Shown: in pieces, positions 1 through 11,977 of the stretch
Layout: every line of letters starts with the position of its first letter
Position numbering within the stretch: position 1 is the first letter of the stretch
Position numbers and translations under genes: made by a program
Source of the DNA: Morella rubra
Lineage: Eukaryota; Streptophyta; Magnoliopsida; Fagales; Myricaceae
Assembly: GCA_003952965.2 (NCBI GenBank)
Contig: CM025849.1
Coordinates: 11,623,861 to 11,687,860 of the forward strand
Direction: 5' to 3'
DNA length: 64,000 nucleotides
The notes under the pieces: generated by a model
Seen by the model: the letters and a program-made list of their open reading frames with translations, nothing else
What the model was told of the DNA's origin: nothing
Database searches by the model: none

Positions 1-111
1 GTAATGAAACAAAAAAAAAAAATACAAAAAACAGAAAATAAAATCCCATTTCAATTAACAGCAAAAAAAAATAAATACTAAATAAATAAATAAATAAAAA
101 CAAGGAGGAAT

Positions 112-557
112 GTCATAGTTCGCCCATATCTATAGTGCAATATCAACTTTAATCCCTCAATTATCAAAACTGTGATTTACATCATTTATCTTTTATAAAT
201 CTTTAATGTACGCGCTTGTCCAAATCATGCATTAATGGAAAAACATGCAAAATGACCAAAATGACTCCCCAAGATAAAATTTAAAATAAAAAAATTAATA
301 AAAATTAAAAATAAATAGATTACTAAAATAGAGTTTTTAATAGTTTTATTTTAAATATCATTTTTTATTTTTTGATATATTTTTTAATATTTGTAGTAAT
401 TTTATTTTGGAAGGACATTTTGTTCATTTTGCGAAATTTTTTCACATAATGCCTAATTTGGACGTGGACTTATATTGATGACTTTTAAAAGTTAAAAGAC
501 TTAAATGACTATTTTAATAATTGAGGGGTCGAGACTCATATTGGATAGAACTATGAC
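112..557. mobile_element. Foldback (MITE-like) element with long imperfect terminal inverted repeats
   Basis: The left end begins GTCATAGTTC and the right end finishes GAACTATGAC. Inward from both ends the arms stay alignable for about 200 nt, sharing motifs such as CCCTCAATTAT near the ends and GTCCAAAT..GCATTA further in. The 446-bp unit is therefore nearly one large hairpin and has no coding capacity. A target-site duplication is not evident, so the superfamily is unresolved; Mutator-like foldback is one possibility. The surrounding 1-560 interval contains no gene that I can support. Confidence 0.6.
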
Positions 558-585
558 TTTTTCAAAAAAAAAAAAAATAGAGACA

Positions 586-606
586 GAGAGAGAGAGAGAG
601 AGAGAA
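586..606. repeat. (AG)n microsatellite
   Basis: An almost pure AG dinucleotide run lies just after an A-rich tract that borders the foldback element. Confidence 0.85.
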
Positions 607-1237
607 AGAGACTTTAAATAGAAGTTTATTGATGAATACCATATCGTGAGCGACGAGCAAAAGCAAGCGTTCAATCCAGGATTCGACCGCGGATTTCCAG
701 TTCCCTATGTTCCTTAGGTCTGTATATTCTTCGTTTGAGGACTTAGAAAGGAGACTGTGCGTCTTGATCATTGAAACGACGGCGGAGATGCACGCGGGGT
801 ATCCAATCGGAAACGTGTCATCAGGTATGTGCTTTTTTAGGAGCGTTATAACAGTCTCACATTGGTTAGAAAAAATATAGAATAAATTTTTATAAGCTTG
901 GAGGCACCTCTATTTAGCAAGTCAATTTTTCAAGGTGTGAATCTTCAAGCCTACGTGGATACATTACAAGCGTTCGGGAAAGGCTGCCATTGGAATTGAA
1001 TCTAAATTTGGTGGCTGTTGTTAAGTTAGATCTGAATCTCCAACTCTCTAGAGTATGTACGGTGTTGTATCCACAATCATTTAGAGTATTTTCACTGTAT
1101 AATCTTTTCCCATACATTGAAATAATGCTCTTTTTCTCATTAAAATATTCAGAAAATACATCAATCATTTGATGTATAATAAGGTCCATAGAAGTTCGAA
1201 AATATCTTCACTGTTCTTGTGTATATAATTTAACAGT

Positions 1238-1388
1238 GCGTTTGTTTGTAAAATTTTATTAAAATTTTGTGTTGGTATTAAAAAAGAGATAGTATTGGAA
1301 TTGATGAATGAATGATAAAAGTAAAAGTAAAATTTTGAAGTGTGTTTGTAAAAATAAAATTTTATTAAAATTTTTGTTTAACAAACGC
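1238..1388. mobile_element. Small MITE-like element with GCGTTTGTT ends
   Basis: The left end reads GCGTTTGTTTG and the right end AACAAACGC. Both continue inward into matching AAAATTTTATTAAAATTTT blocks. At about 151 bp with AT-rich non-coding content it fits a miniature inverted-repeat element and resembles the elements at 7977 and 38687. No clear target-site duplication is seen. The rest of 607-3140, apart from the foldback at 1821, holds only short chance frames. Confidence 0.5.
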
Positions 1389-1820
1389 TATGTAAAACTG
1401 ATATATCAGTATATAAAATTGGATAACTGCGAATGGATATTGCTTAAATCGAAGGCTATATAAACTTGATAACATCGATAGATTTTATTTTTATAAGTAA
1501 ATGACTTCAGAAAGAAAAGAACAGTTTCATATATGAACACATGGGCCATTTTGTTTTCCAAGCCTGATCTGTTATGAAGGCCCAAAAAGCTGAATATGGA
1601 TTGGGTTTTTCTTGATCTCCAGACCCAAAAAATTGGGGGTCTAGCATTTCTTCCACACCTGCATGTGGTGATCCGGAAACCTCGGACTTATAGAACTGAC
1701 AAGCAGCTTGAGTTGGGTCCTTGGATTCCAAACCAACCCGGTTCCATTCGCACTCTCGTCCTTTTCTCTTCTCTGTTTAGTCGATACATCAGTTAACCGA
1801 GGAAAAGAATTTTAAGATTA

Positions 1821-2152
1821 AAAATATTTTTTACTTTTTGAATTATTGAAATTTTGACACCTTACATGTTAGACTATTAATTTCATTATATTCTTTCCTT
1901 AGTTGACACTCAATACCTTTGCTATTATTTTGAATGAAAATTGTTATTTTAGTACAGTGAAATGACGACTTTACTCTAGTCAAATAGAAGATAAATCTGA
2001 ACTAAAATCGCAATTTTCATCCAAAAATAATAGTGTAGAGTGCAAAGAATCAATTATTAATAGTTGAGAGACAAAATATAACAAAAATAGAAGTTAGTGG
2101 TGCAAAATGTCTTAATATTAATAGTCGGAGAGCCGAAAAGTATATTTTTTCC
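1821..2152. mobile_element. Foldback element, degenerate inverted repeat
   Basis: The arms of about 130 nt are inverted copies of one another. Shared landmarks are a GCTATTATTTTG(A) / TAATAGTG block near the centre and GACTATTAAT near the outside; the inner edges read ATGAAAATTG on the left and CAATTTTCAT on the right. Divergence is considerable, so the ends are approximate. No coding capacity is seen. Confidence 0.45.
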
Positions 2153-3140
2153 AAATTGTATTTATAAAATTATTGGTTTTATCATATTTCAGCTTTTGTA
2201 CACAAAGCAAGCTTTTGGCATTGACATTGTTAGTCGCAGGACCTAATGATGTCCATGATCATAAACCTTGGTACATAGGCTAAACTTGGAAGGGTGTTCT
2301 GAAGTCTTAAGCCCACTCGTCAAAGCCTCTAGTACTTGACTTCTCATGCCCGCTAGCAGAAACCAGGCTGCAGCCCGTGCAAAATTTCTGTTCTGGAAAT
2401 CAGCACTTACGATTCGCAGGAGACCTGGACAGAAGCCTTACACCCCATATGTCTTACCACCCACACGATGCGCAAATCAGATGCGGAAAAGCAGAGGCAA
2501 CCAGCTCAGTGGCCATTGCTTTTTTACCCAAATTACCCAAAAGTACAATAATAATTTGATTTAACAGCATCCTTCCACAATCCCTCCAGGCTTCAACAGC
2601 AAATAAACAAAAAGCGGTAGCTTCCACGCAAGTTCAACCCAACACTATCATTTGCCAAGAAAAAAAAAGAAAAGAAAGGCAAACAAACTTGCTTCTCTGC
2701 GTTGGTTCTCCACCAAGAACACCGACGTTAACCAGCTTGTTGGTCATTGGTTTCCGACCTTCCTACGTAACAAGTACAATGAACTTCTACGCAAGTATAC
2801 CCCCACGAACCTCCAATCCTCGAAGTAACAGCAAGCAAACAAATATACCACTGTAGTTTTTCCGCACAGGCTAAAAACCAATACCCCTTGTTATTTCCTG
2901 TCACAACCACCGAGTGGTAAAGAAAGGGAGAGGAAAACAGAAAGACACCACCACTCCGCCAGAATCCATTTACATACATACTTAACTGTTATAGATCATT
3001 TAAGGATTATAAGATCCATTACTTTAATAATATGAAATACCAATGTCAAGTTTATATACCTTTAGCTCTCTTTCCTCTTGAACTAATTTTTTAAAGTGAG
3101 TTCTCTTAAAGTATGTAATAAATTATATCAGAGCCTACAT

Positions 3141-3182
3141 CATGCCTTCTAATGCCATCGTCATGCCTTCTAATGCCATCGT
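3141..3182. repeat. Two-copy 21-bp tandem repeat
   Basis: Two adjacent identical copies of a 21-bp unit beginning CATGCCTTCTAATGCC are followed by a partial third. It lies outside any supported gene, downstream of the 3671-5572 gene. Confidence 0.8.
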
Positions 3183-3670
3183 ATGCCGATGTTATTGCAA
3201 TGTTATCCCAAGACTAGAAAAGTTTAATGCACAGCTAGCCCGCGTGAACGGGCTTCAAACACATGAAATGACAAATAGATGCAGCAGGGTAGAAATGAAA
3301 TGCCATCGTGGAGTTTATACAGATAAACATGAAATGAAAAATTTAAGGGGAACCTGTATTCACGCACCAAACATAACATAAGTAGAGAGACACAAATTGA
3401 TCGATCTTCCAAATTCACCTCTAGTTTTAGTTGGCCAAACATTTAAAAAATATGAAGATAAGCTATACGTGCAAGCATATTTGGTTCCTGATCATCAATT
3501 CCATTGTTTCATCTATATATTCAATATATATAAACTATTTGTACTTTACAACGGCGCGAGGAGCCCCAAAAAACCACAAAAGAAAAGAAGATTAAGAATG
3601 TGAGAAGGTGAGGCAGACGTTTCTACCCACACCAATGTATACGATCTTCAATGGCAACTAAAGAAAGATC

Positions 3671-5572
3671 TCAAACTCTTAAAGCCACCTGATCTTGCCA
3701 TGAAATCTTCCTTTTTCCTGCTCGATTTGACCCATTTCCAATATTCCTACAAATTGATAACTTCAGATCATTGTGCTGCTCATCACCTCCACCTCTGAGT
3801 AAACTTTTCTTTGGATCCTCTGTACGATGCTCAGAATCAGACAGTAATTCCTCCGTCTGCAACCAGCAAAATCAATAAAAATATCAGTCTACAAGAGAAG
3901 AAAGAGTAAATGCAAGAACTTGAAGCTCATATTCACATGGGTGTGACTAAATTATACCGAAATCTGGTTCAAGTCGAAAACCGGAGTTAGGTTCTGCCTA
4001 GAGGCGTCTTTTCCGCTGTAGATCCTTTCCTTCTGGTTCACATCAAATATAGGCGCAGAGGTTTGCAAAGCAGCTTCCTTTGCACCGAGAGTCCTAACCT
4101 TCTGGTTCAAGTCAAAGATTTGAGCAGGTTTCCGCAAAGTGGCTTCCATTCCATTGTAATTCCTTTCCTTCCTAAAATCTGGGACTGGAAGTGGGGGTCG
4201 TAGTGCAGCTTCTTTTTTACTGTAGTTCTTTCCCTTTTTACTAGTATTTCCCCTGTCAAACTTCTGGGGTTGCACAAGATCTTGCTTTGGCTTAGGGTTT
4301 GGAGACTGGTTTGCAATCAAGTAATTGTATCGTTTCCTCAAAAATCTGCAATTAAAGACATGTATCATGGCCTTTAGTTTCAAATTTCATAATCGTAGAT
4401 TTATCCAAACCCAACAAAAATACAAAAGAGTAATTCATACAGCACTTCCGCCGAGAGTGTGACTTTTTTCTGTTTCATGATCTGCAATTTCTTCTTCATG
4501 GCTTCTGTTTCCTGAAACATAATTCCGTATTATATACCCATCTCTGGCCAAATCCTCCTAACCAACCAATACAAAAATAATCCAGATTTGCAAGAGTAAA
4601 AGACAAATAGATGCAGGGTAGAAAGCTAACAAGGCTCAACCAAACCTGAATTTCAGAAAGAAAAGCCTACAAAATAAGACTTGAAGTCTATACATGACAA
4701 GTTAAAGAACAATATAAACCAGGTAAACGACTCTGACAACAGAACATACAATACAGCAGGAAGAAACCAGAAAATTCAAAAAAGTAAGTAAACAAAGTTT
4801 AATAGGCAAAAGTCCCAAACCAGGGGAACAATAGATTAAAGTCGCGGTTACTAGATAACAACAGTTTCTCACATCAAAGTCAGTTTGAATACTGGGAAAA
4901 TGTTTGGAACACAACCAAGAGTAAAATATGAACCAATCCAACTTCAAGAAAAATCAAATAATTGTGCTAGGCATAGTTGATGGTTGCCAATTATATTTGA
5001 AACCCAGACAACCATCATTCGATTACTTTTATATATGCATATATGTATGCATATTCAATTACTTCTCCTTTCTATCAGTTTTTTTTTTCTCAGCAACTAA
5101 AAAAAATGGTGGGGTAAGAAAGTCCAGAAAATAAAGTCGGAAATCTACAGAGAAATTACACGAAAAAATTCAAAAATTTGTTTTTTTTTTAAAATTTCTT
5201 TCGTCTGAGAAAGCTTAAATTTGCTTGCGCAAGATCTTAGGTTTCCTGAAACTAGATAAACAAGCTTAAGACTCAAAATAACAGATATTTCTTTCATCTA
5301 TTCGGTTTGCTAAACAACCATACACAAAAAAGCACCCAAATCAAGGAAAATCAGAAAAGACCACGAACAAAATCCACCAGAAAATCAAACAAGATGTCAG
5401 ATCTGATGAAACGCACAAAGTAAAACCAAATCCATGGAAAACCACAAATGAAAACTACCTTCTGTAGCTCCTCGAAGTCCTGCAGAAGGCTCTGATGCTT
5501 GAACCTGGTCTTTGGGTCCTCATACACAGCATATGGAGAAGACTCCATAACAACGCCTTTCATCTTTTTCAT
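3671..5572 (-). CDS. Conserved plant protein of unknown function, 252 aa, four exons
   Basis: Exons read 5572-5459, 4511-4441, 4345-3958 and 3856-3671. Every junction has GT-AG borders and phases agree. The chosen start gives MKKMKGVVMESS; a second Met lies three codons later. Residues 1-38 contain YEDPKTRFKHQSLLQDF. Residues 39-75 (ETEAMKKKLQ, then FLRKRYNYL) are charged and probably form a short coiled coil. The middle contains spaced repeats of the type FDLNQK / FDVNQK preceded by KEAAL, and the end is basic (NRAGKRKISWQDQ). I recognise this as a plant-specific family from the N-terminal block but know no tested function. It is transcribed away from the STIC2-type gene, with about 4 kb between the two starts. 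Its leader strand upstream of 5572 is CT-rich. Confidence 0.8.
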
Positions 5573-7976
5573 CAGATCACGGCAAAACAGAACCCAAAAG
5601 CCAAGAACCAACAATCACAGAGAGAAAGAAAGGGAGGCAGAGACCGAGAGACAGAGAGGTGGGTAATGAAAAAGAAAGAGCGAGATGGAGAAGAAATAAT
5701 GAAAGAGAGGGACCTAGAGGGACAGAATAGAAAGAAACAAGAAAGACAAATAAGAAAGAGAGAGATATAGAGGCGAAGAGGTAAGAAGGTTCTTGCTTTC
5801 CCTGTTTTCTCTGTGAAGCTCTGACCGAGACAAAGAAACCCAAAAAAGCCCACATAACTCGGTGAAAAATAATGTTCTTTTGAGAGACAGTGATGAAGAA
5901 GGGGATTTTTTGGGGGGTTGCAGAAGGGTATTCTGGACATCATGTTTTTAAGAGAGAGAGAGAGAAAGACAGTGAGTTTGTGAGATGAGTTTGGTTGGAG
6001 GACATTTGAAAACATCTACCCATCTTCTCTTTCTTTTCTTTCCCATTCTTCCCCTCTTTCTTTTATGTTTTTCTTCCACATAAATTTTGGTCCAGCTGGG
6101 CCATTGAAGAAAGAGAGAGAGAGTTGGGTGGTGTGGACTCTTCCTATGTTTTTGATAGGGAGGGGGGTGCGTGGAGTTTCCATGTTTCTTCTTTCTTTGT
6201 ATTTGTTGTTGTTGCGTCTGTGTTAGAGCGAGAAAGGCAGAGTCTTTAGAGAGAGAAAGATGACGAGGGTGGGCTTGGGGGCAGAAAAAAGCAGGAGCTG
6301 AATGGGATGTATGTTGCTGTTATGTGCATCTGATGTGCTGTTGCAGTTGTTGCTGTTGTTCGTACTAACTTATTTTTAGGCTTTGGTTGGGTTGGGTTTG
6401 GGGTTGAGACTGAGGATTGTGACGGTGGTGTTTCTCAATGGGGAAGGTGCTTTTCTCCTCCCCCATTAATATATAAGGTCAATTGGATGTGAATTTACTG
6501 GAATGGCCATTTTGGCCTTTGCTTTCATGTTAAGGATGTTGATGCTGTCTCCTCTCTTTTTACACCCAATAAGCTTTCCAGCATTTAGCAGATAAAAGTA
6601 GGAACGATGCCCCAATTCCGGGTTCCAGCCAGAAAACAAAAAAGTTGTCCTCATGTACTTCCATCCATGGTTTTGGAGGGTTCTTTCCAGAGGCATCTAA
6701 TTCCTTTCTCTAGGGGTAGATTGGTAAAGACCTGGACCATCATCAACCTATTGAATAGAGAAGTTCCTATCTACCACCTACCTTCTGGACTCTGTGTGAC
6801 AGCACCCCCACCTTCCTGTCTGCATAGCCACTAAAAATGATGGAAAAGGTTTCACAGCCCTTTGGAGTACTGTTTGGGCAAGCTGAGAGATTCTACCACT
6901 TCATGAACCTTTGCCATGCTTATTTTCTAAAGAAGATGGGGGGGCCAATCTAGTCCGAAGATGAGGCTATAAAGGTGCTAGCGCCGTAGTGGTGGTACAC
7001 ACTGTGAATACCCACCAGGCCACCATAGTAGGAGCTCATTATTATGGTAAATGTGACATTTTGCCCTCGAGGACTGTTGCTTGGAGACAGCCTTGTTAGG
7101 ACGAGCCTCTGCCCTCTCCACAGAAGCCGATACGGTAAAGAGAAAAAAGCTGCTCAGTCTCTCTTGAAGTTTGGATTCCCTTCCGTAACAAAATGCTGTC
7201 GGTTGCCATCTCTTAATCCTCACAGACTTTGACAGAGAGGCCGTGCGTCTTGCTGTATCTCCTCCTTCCAGAGGGAGAGAGAGAGAGAGCAGTGATATAT
7301 GGCTTTTAATGCCTTTTATTGTCCCCCAAGAAAAACTGTCCATTTTTGGACTCCTGCTACCTTTTGCTCCCTAATTACTTCCCTAAGCACAAACTGTATT
7401 TTATTGTGACATGGACATGCGAGTGTGATACAAAAGGAAGGTGGACTTCGTCTTTTTCCTTTAAAAAAATGGAATTTTTCCTCAAAAAAAGGGAATAATG
7501 GAGGTATAGCTTCCAGTTGCATGCTCCATCACCCACCCATTTTAGGATTTGCTCGGCACAGGTCCAGAATGGTAGCATTTTTGCCATCTGGTTAAAAATT
7601 CCATGTGGGTAAGAAGGAACAGCAGAAGTTAATTTCTCTAGCAGCAAGATCCCTACTTTTCAACTTTTTTCTATTAATTTGATTCTAATTGTGAGATTCA
7701 AGTGTCCAAACCCGAACTAGAACGGCGAAATCACGTTTTATTAGCGAATGTTGGAGACGGTTACTGAGGACGTTACCGCTGGCAAAGATCATCCGGCAAG
7801 AAAACACCTCCGGGCAAGAACTGTGGTGGGCTATAATCGGAGGAGAATAATGCGGGGATCAGGCATGGGAGAAACAGCTGAGGAAGGCCAGATTATTTGG
7901 TATGGAAAGGGTCCGGTAGGTACCATTCGGTGTAGTGGAGTCCGTGATCCGAATATTAACATGTTTAGCAATATAA
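5573..7976. other. Probable 5' leader/promoter and intergenic DNA
   Basis: No supportable coding region is present. Between 5615 and 6300 the minus strand is a CT-rich tract, typical of a plant 5' leader for the gene starting at 5572. Open frames here translate into Leu/Ser/Phe low-complexity sequence and look like by-products of that tract. From 6400 to 7976 I see only ordinary unique sequence. Confidence 0.4.
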
Positions 7977-8155
7977 GGGGGTGTTTGTTTGCCAAAATTT
8001 TGGGAATATTCCCGAAATTTTGGAATCTTTAATTTATTGAGATTTATTGGGGTTTGTGAAAAGTGAAGTATGTATGTGTAAAAGTTAAAATTTTGGAGTG
8101 TGTTTGTTTTGGTGGAAATTTTGAGGCCCCAAATATTGGGGAAACAAACACCCCC
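7977..8155. mobile_element. 179-bp MITE with GGGGGTGTTTGTTT terminal inverted repeats
   Basis: The left end GGGGGTGTTTGTTTG is mirrored by CAAACACCCCC at the right end, and subterminal CCAAAATTTTGG / CCCCAAATATTGGGG palindromes follow. The flanks are TAA on the left and AAA on the right, so a 3-bp target duplication of PIF/Harbinger type is possible but imperfect. It has no coding capacity. A 187-codon minus-strand frame that crosses it is not considered a gene. The interval 8156-9617 holds no other supported feature. Confidence 0.7.
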
Positions 8156-9617
8156 AAAATTGGGTAGCTGAACCATATGGGAACAGAGTAATTGCGATGT
8201 TCTTTCTCTGTAAAGGAAGTAAACTCCGACGTGAGGGACCTTTGGATTGGAACCGGTCAAAAGCGACCTGCCGCCCGCCCGGGAGTAGCCGACAAATATG
8301 ATATAACTGCTCTCAAGTTTCTTGGCAAAAGAAGTGGATTGTGTTAAAAGCACTTTGCTTCCCTGCGACTTCCTGCTCCTGAAAACAAAATTGATCGGGT
8401 CAAGCCCGAGCCGCAGACTCATTGGTTAGCAAATTTCCAGGCCTTTTTGTATTTACAATTCGGGGTCAGTCTTGGCGTGGACATCGACATCGTGTTTGGC
8501 GGACAAGGAAGGATTGAAAATAAACTTCAACAAACGAGGGCTCGAGAACCCACCACACCTTTTGCCTCATTTGGTTAGGTTAATCCAACTGTGTACCAGA
8601 TTTTTGGATTCCTACAATCTTGCCGAATTTGGTTGCCATGGCCGGCTTCGTTTCTGCTTAGCCTTTAGGGCTCTTATACATGTTAAGAGAGAAATCAAGG
8701 GAGATGTTGTGAGGCCTCGATGGGGTTGGGTATGACACCATAGTGTACGAAATTTTGATAGATACTGATTCATAATCGCTTATTTAAAGACGAGCAAGGT
8801 ATAAAGTTGGGTTCAAACGGTGTTTTGATTAGGGATAACTGAAAATTATATCCCCAAATTTTGTCAGATTTGATGGCAGACAGACAAGATCCAATTTTTT
8901 TTTTTTCAATTTTAAAGAACATAAAATTTGATTCTTTTTAAGATTGGTGAAAAAAAAATTAGAGTTTATAAAAAGATTTTAGAGTTTATAAAAAGTTATT
9001 GATGTTTGTAAAAAATTAATTATAATTTTTTTAAAAAAATGTGCCACCTAAACAAGGTTATAGATTCAATGCATAATTATTGATTGTCTTTAGCTTATCC
9101 TTGATAACTAGCAATTTAGTTAGAAAATAAGGAAAGTCACTTTGCATAGTACAAACTACCAAAAGCAATATTAATCGTGAATCTCATCTAACACTTGAAC
9201 ACAAATTTTGAAAATCAATCAAAATGACTTTTTTTTTTTAATAGAAAATATCGTCTAGAAGATTGCTTCTAGATCCTTTGGAGAATTAGCTAATATGGGA
9301 TCGTATTTATCTAGCTTAGGATCTTTGAAACTTGCTGTCAGGAGTCCATATGTCCTACGAAGAACACAAGTTAATTGAAGAAAGCATCACAGGCACTCCG
9401 AGGCGTCAATTGTCAAACACCCAAACCCTCATTGCGTATTCTTCCCCAACTGGGCTGTTCTTTCCTAAAAACCTCCCCGTGTCAGTCACTCTTATTTTTT
9501 TTTTTTTGGGCTGTGTAGGCCACTCTCAATAGCAACCCAAGGAGAAAAAAAAAATTTGCATTATCTTCTCGATACAGAAACCTAAAAAAGCCCAGAACTT
9601 TCTCACAGCGCTGAGCA

Positions 9618-11943
9618 ATGGCGTCTACGATTTCTCTGACGGGTCAGACACCAAGCCTACGCGGAGTGAATGGCCGGAGAAAGCGTTCCCCTTCGTCTCA
9701 CTCCCCCTGTAACTCTCTCTCTCTCTCTCTCTCTCTCTGGCTTCTTTATTTCCTGGTCGGATGCTGAGAAAACATGCAAATATGTATTGAAGGATATGCG
9801 ATTCTGCTTTGCTGTTGGTCTATGTTTGGAGGAATCGTACATTCAGAAATTGTCTTTTGAAATTGTCCTCTATATTGAACAGTTGAACTTTTATGAATTT
9901 GATTGCTTGTGTCAAGTTGAGCTATTCATATCGATTGGGTACGATGTGGTTGAAACTTTTGCGAAAGTGAGTACCATTATGGGTATAGTGAATGTTTCGT
10001 TTTGATGGGTTAACCTAGTTACATTGACCGAACTGCGTTATTTGTAACAACGACTATGGTGTACGCAAGTAATAGGGATATTCTGGTCCTGGGAGTGTTT
10101 CGTTTTCACGGGTTAAACTAGTTACATTGACTGAACTGCGTTATTTGCAAAAATGACTATGCTTTTCTCAAATAATAGGGATATTCTACTTTCAGACTAT
10201 CCGCATCTCTACAAAAATGTGGTTTTTTTTTTGGCAAAAAAGAGAATGCGTGATGACCCAACGACATTGCAAACGAGAAGATAAAATCTTATGTATATTG
10301 AGGTGTTTATTTATCTTTTGTGTTTATCTTTTTTTTTTTTTTGGGACCGCCCCCGGGGGGGGGGGGGGGATTGCCCTTGATTTGGGCACTTGGGGGCTGT
10401 TATAAACCGAATGCCGGAGAAGGTGGACATCCTAATCTTAGTGAAAAACTCAACATAGAAAATGATTATGGATCTTGTTCATGTTATTGTCACGCGTTAT
10501 ATTGATATTTTGTGGATCTTGTTCATGTTATAATTAGGCGATGTTGTTGTCACTTCTTTTTTTTTTAATGGATTGTTGCCTTCATTTTATGATAGTAAAA
10601 AGCTGGTTGTCACTTACTCTTGTCCTGCTGATTCCAGGTAACCTAACTTCAAACACGAATTCAGTTGGTATGCAGATGCTGTCTGGAAAGTATAGGCATA
10701 ATTGCAGATCCCTCCGTGTATATGGTCTATTCGGAGGAAAAAAGGAAAAGAATGAGAAGAGTGATGATGCACCTTCAAAGGTTAATGTGATTTGCTTTTT
10801 CTTCAAGGTCCAAAGTATGTGTTGGTTCTAAAACATAACTACATTGAGTGAATGAATGAATTGAATATTTAAAGGAATTTGTTTGAGGTGCACTATGAAA
10901 TCCTTGAGAAAGCTCTTAAGCAAATTCCTTGATAGATTCCATGTAGTTGGAGGTTTCTGGCACATGCCAACTTCTGTGAGGTATGGCACGTAAGACATTA
11001 ATCCCTTACAAGTATATGTGTGAAGTCATGCATGAACCATAAAAAAGATGTGCTCTATTTTTAGATCTGAACCATGAGCTTATATACCATGCCTGAGTCA
11101 AGATCAGAGAGAGCTGCTGTTTGTCCTCGGCACAGGTTCTAAGTTTCATCAATCTCCTCAAACGCCTCTAAAAAAAAGAACCAATTTCCCCCCTCCCTGC
11201 TCCAACCCAACCCCCAAGAAAAAAAAGAGTCCTTCAGGGCAATAGGGCATGAAACCTGAGACCGAATGGAAAAGAATTGTTCAAAGAAGAGCTGTTCCGA
11301 GGTTTGGTTTTTCTTTCTGATTTGTGGTAGAGGATTTTAAAATCTGAATTCCTTTGTCATTAGTTTGTCTATTTCATTTTCTTTCTCTGCATGTTAGAGA
11401 GTTTAACCTCCCTTGAAGTCGGAATCCTTTTGGATAGGTTAGAATTCAGGCTTCTGGGCCTCATCATCAATTCCTTGCCTTGTAAAACTATCTGTAGCAA
11501 AACAAATGCTAATTTTTCTGTGTTCCATTTTCTATAGATGTAGTGGTGGATATAGGGTGCAAAAGGATTTTGTTTGCATTGTTAAATCAAGTTTATTAAG
11601 GTCAAATTTTTTTTATTAGGTGTTGTGTATTTTATTTGCCTGATGACAAGTAGTTGGACTCGTACTCGTATTTGTGAACTGAGACTGAAATTACTTTGTT
11701 AGTTGATTGTAGGCAGGTATCCTGGGAAACATGCAGAATCTTTACGAGACAGTGAAGAAGGCACAAATGGTTGTCCAAGTTGAGGCAGTACGGGTCCAAA
11801 AAGAACTTGCTGTGTAGGGTTATATCTTTTTGATATTTTTTGTTTCGGTGAATTCCTCAATAACATTTTTGATATTTTTATCATTTTGTTTTGCAGAGCA
11901 GAGTTTGATGGTTACTGTGAAGGTGAGCTAATCAAGGTATTTG

Positions 11944-11977
<34 letters not shown>

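Noticed and set aside
5572-6015. 147-codon minus-strand frame upstream of the first gene
   Set aside because: It is Leu/Ser/Phe low-complexity sequence produced by a CT-rich leader and overlaps the 5' leader of the gene starting at 5572.
7859-8422. 187-codon minus-strand frame
   Set aside because: It runs through the MITE at 7977-8155, has no recognisable domain and no supporting exons.
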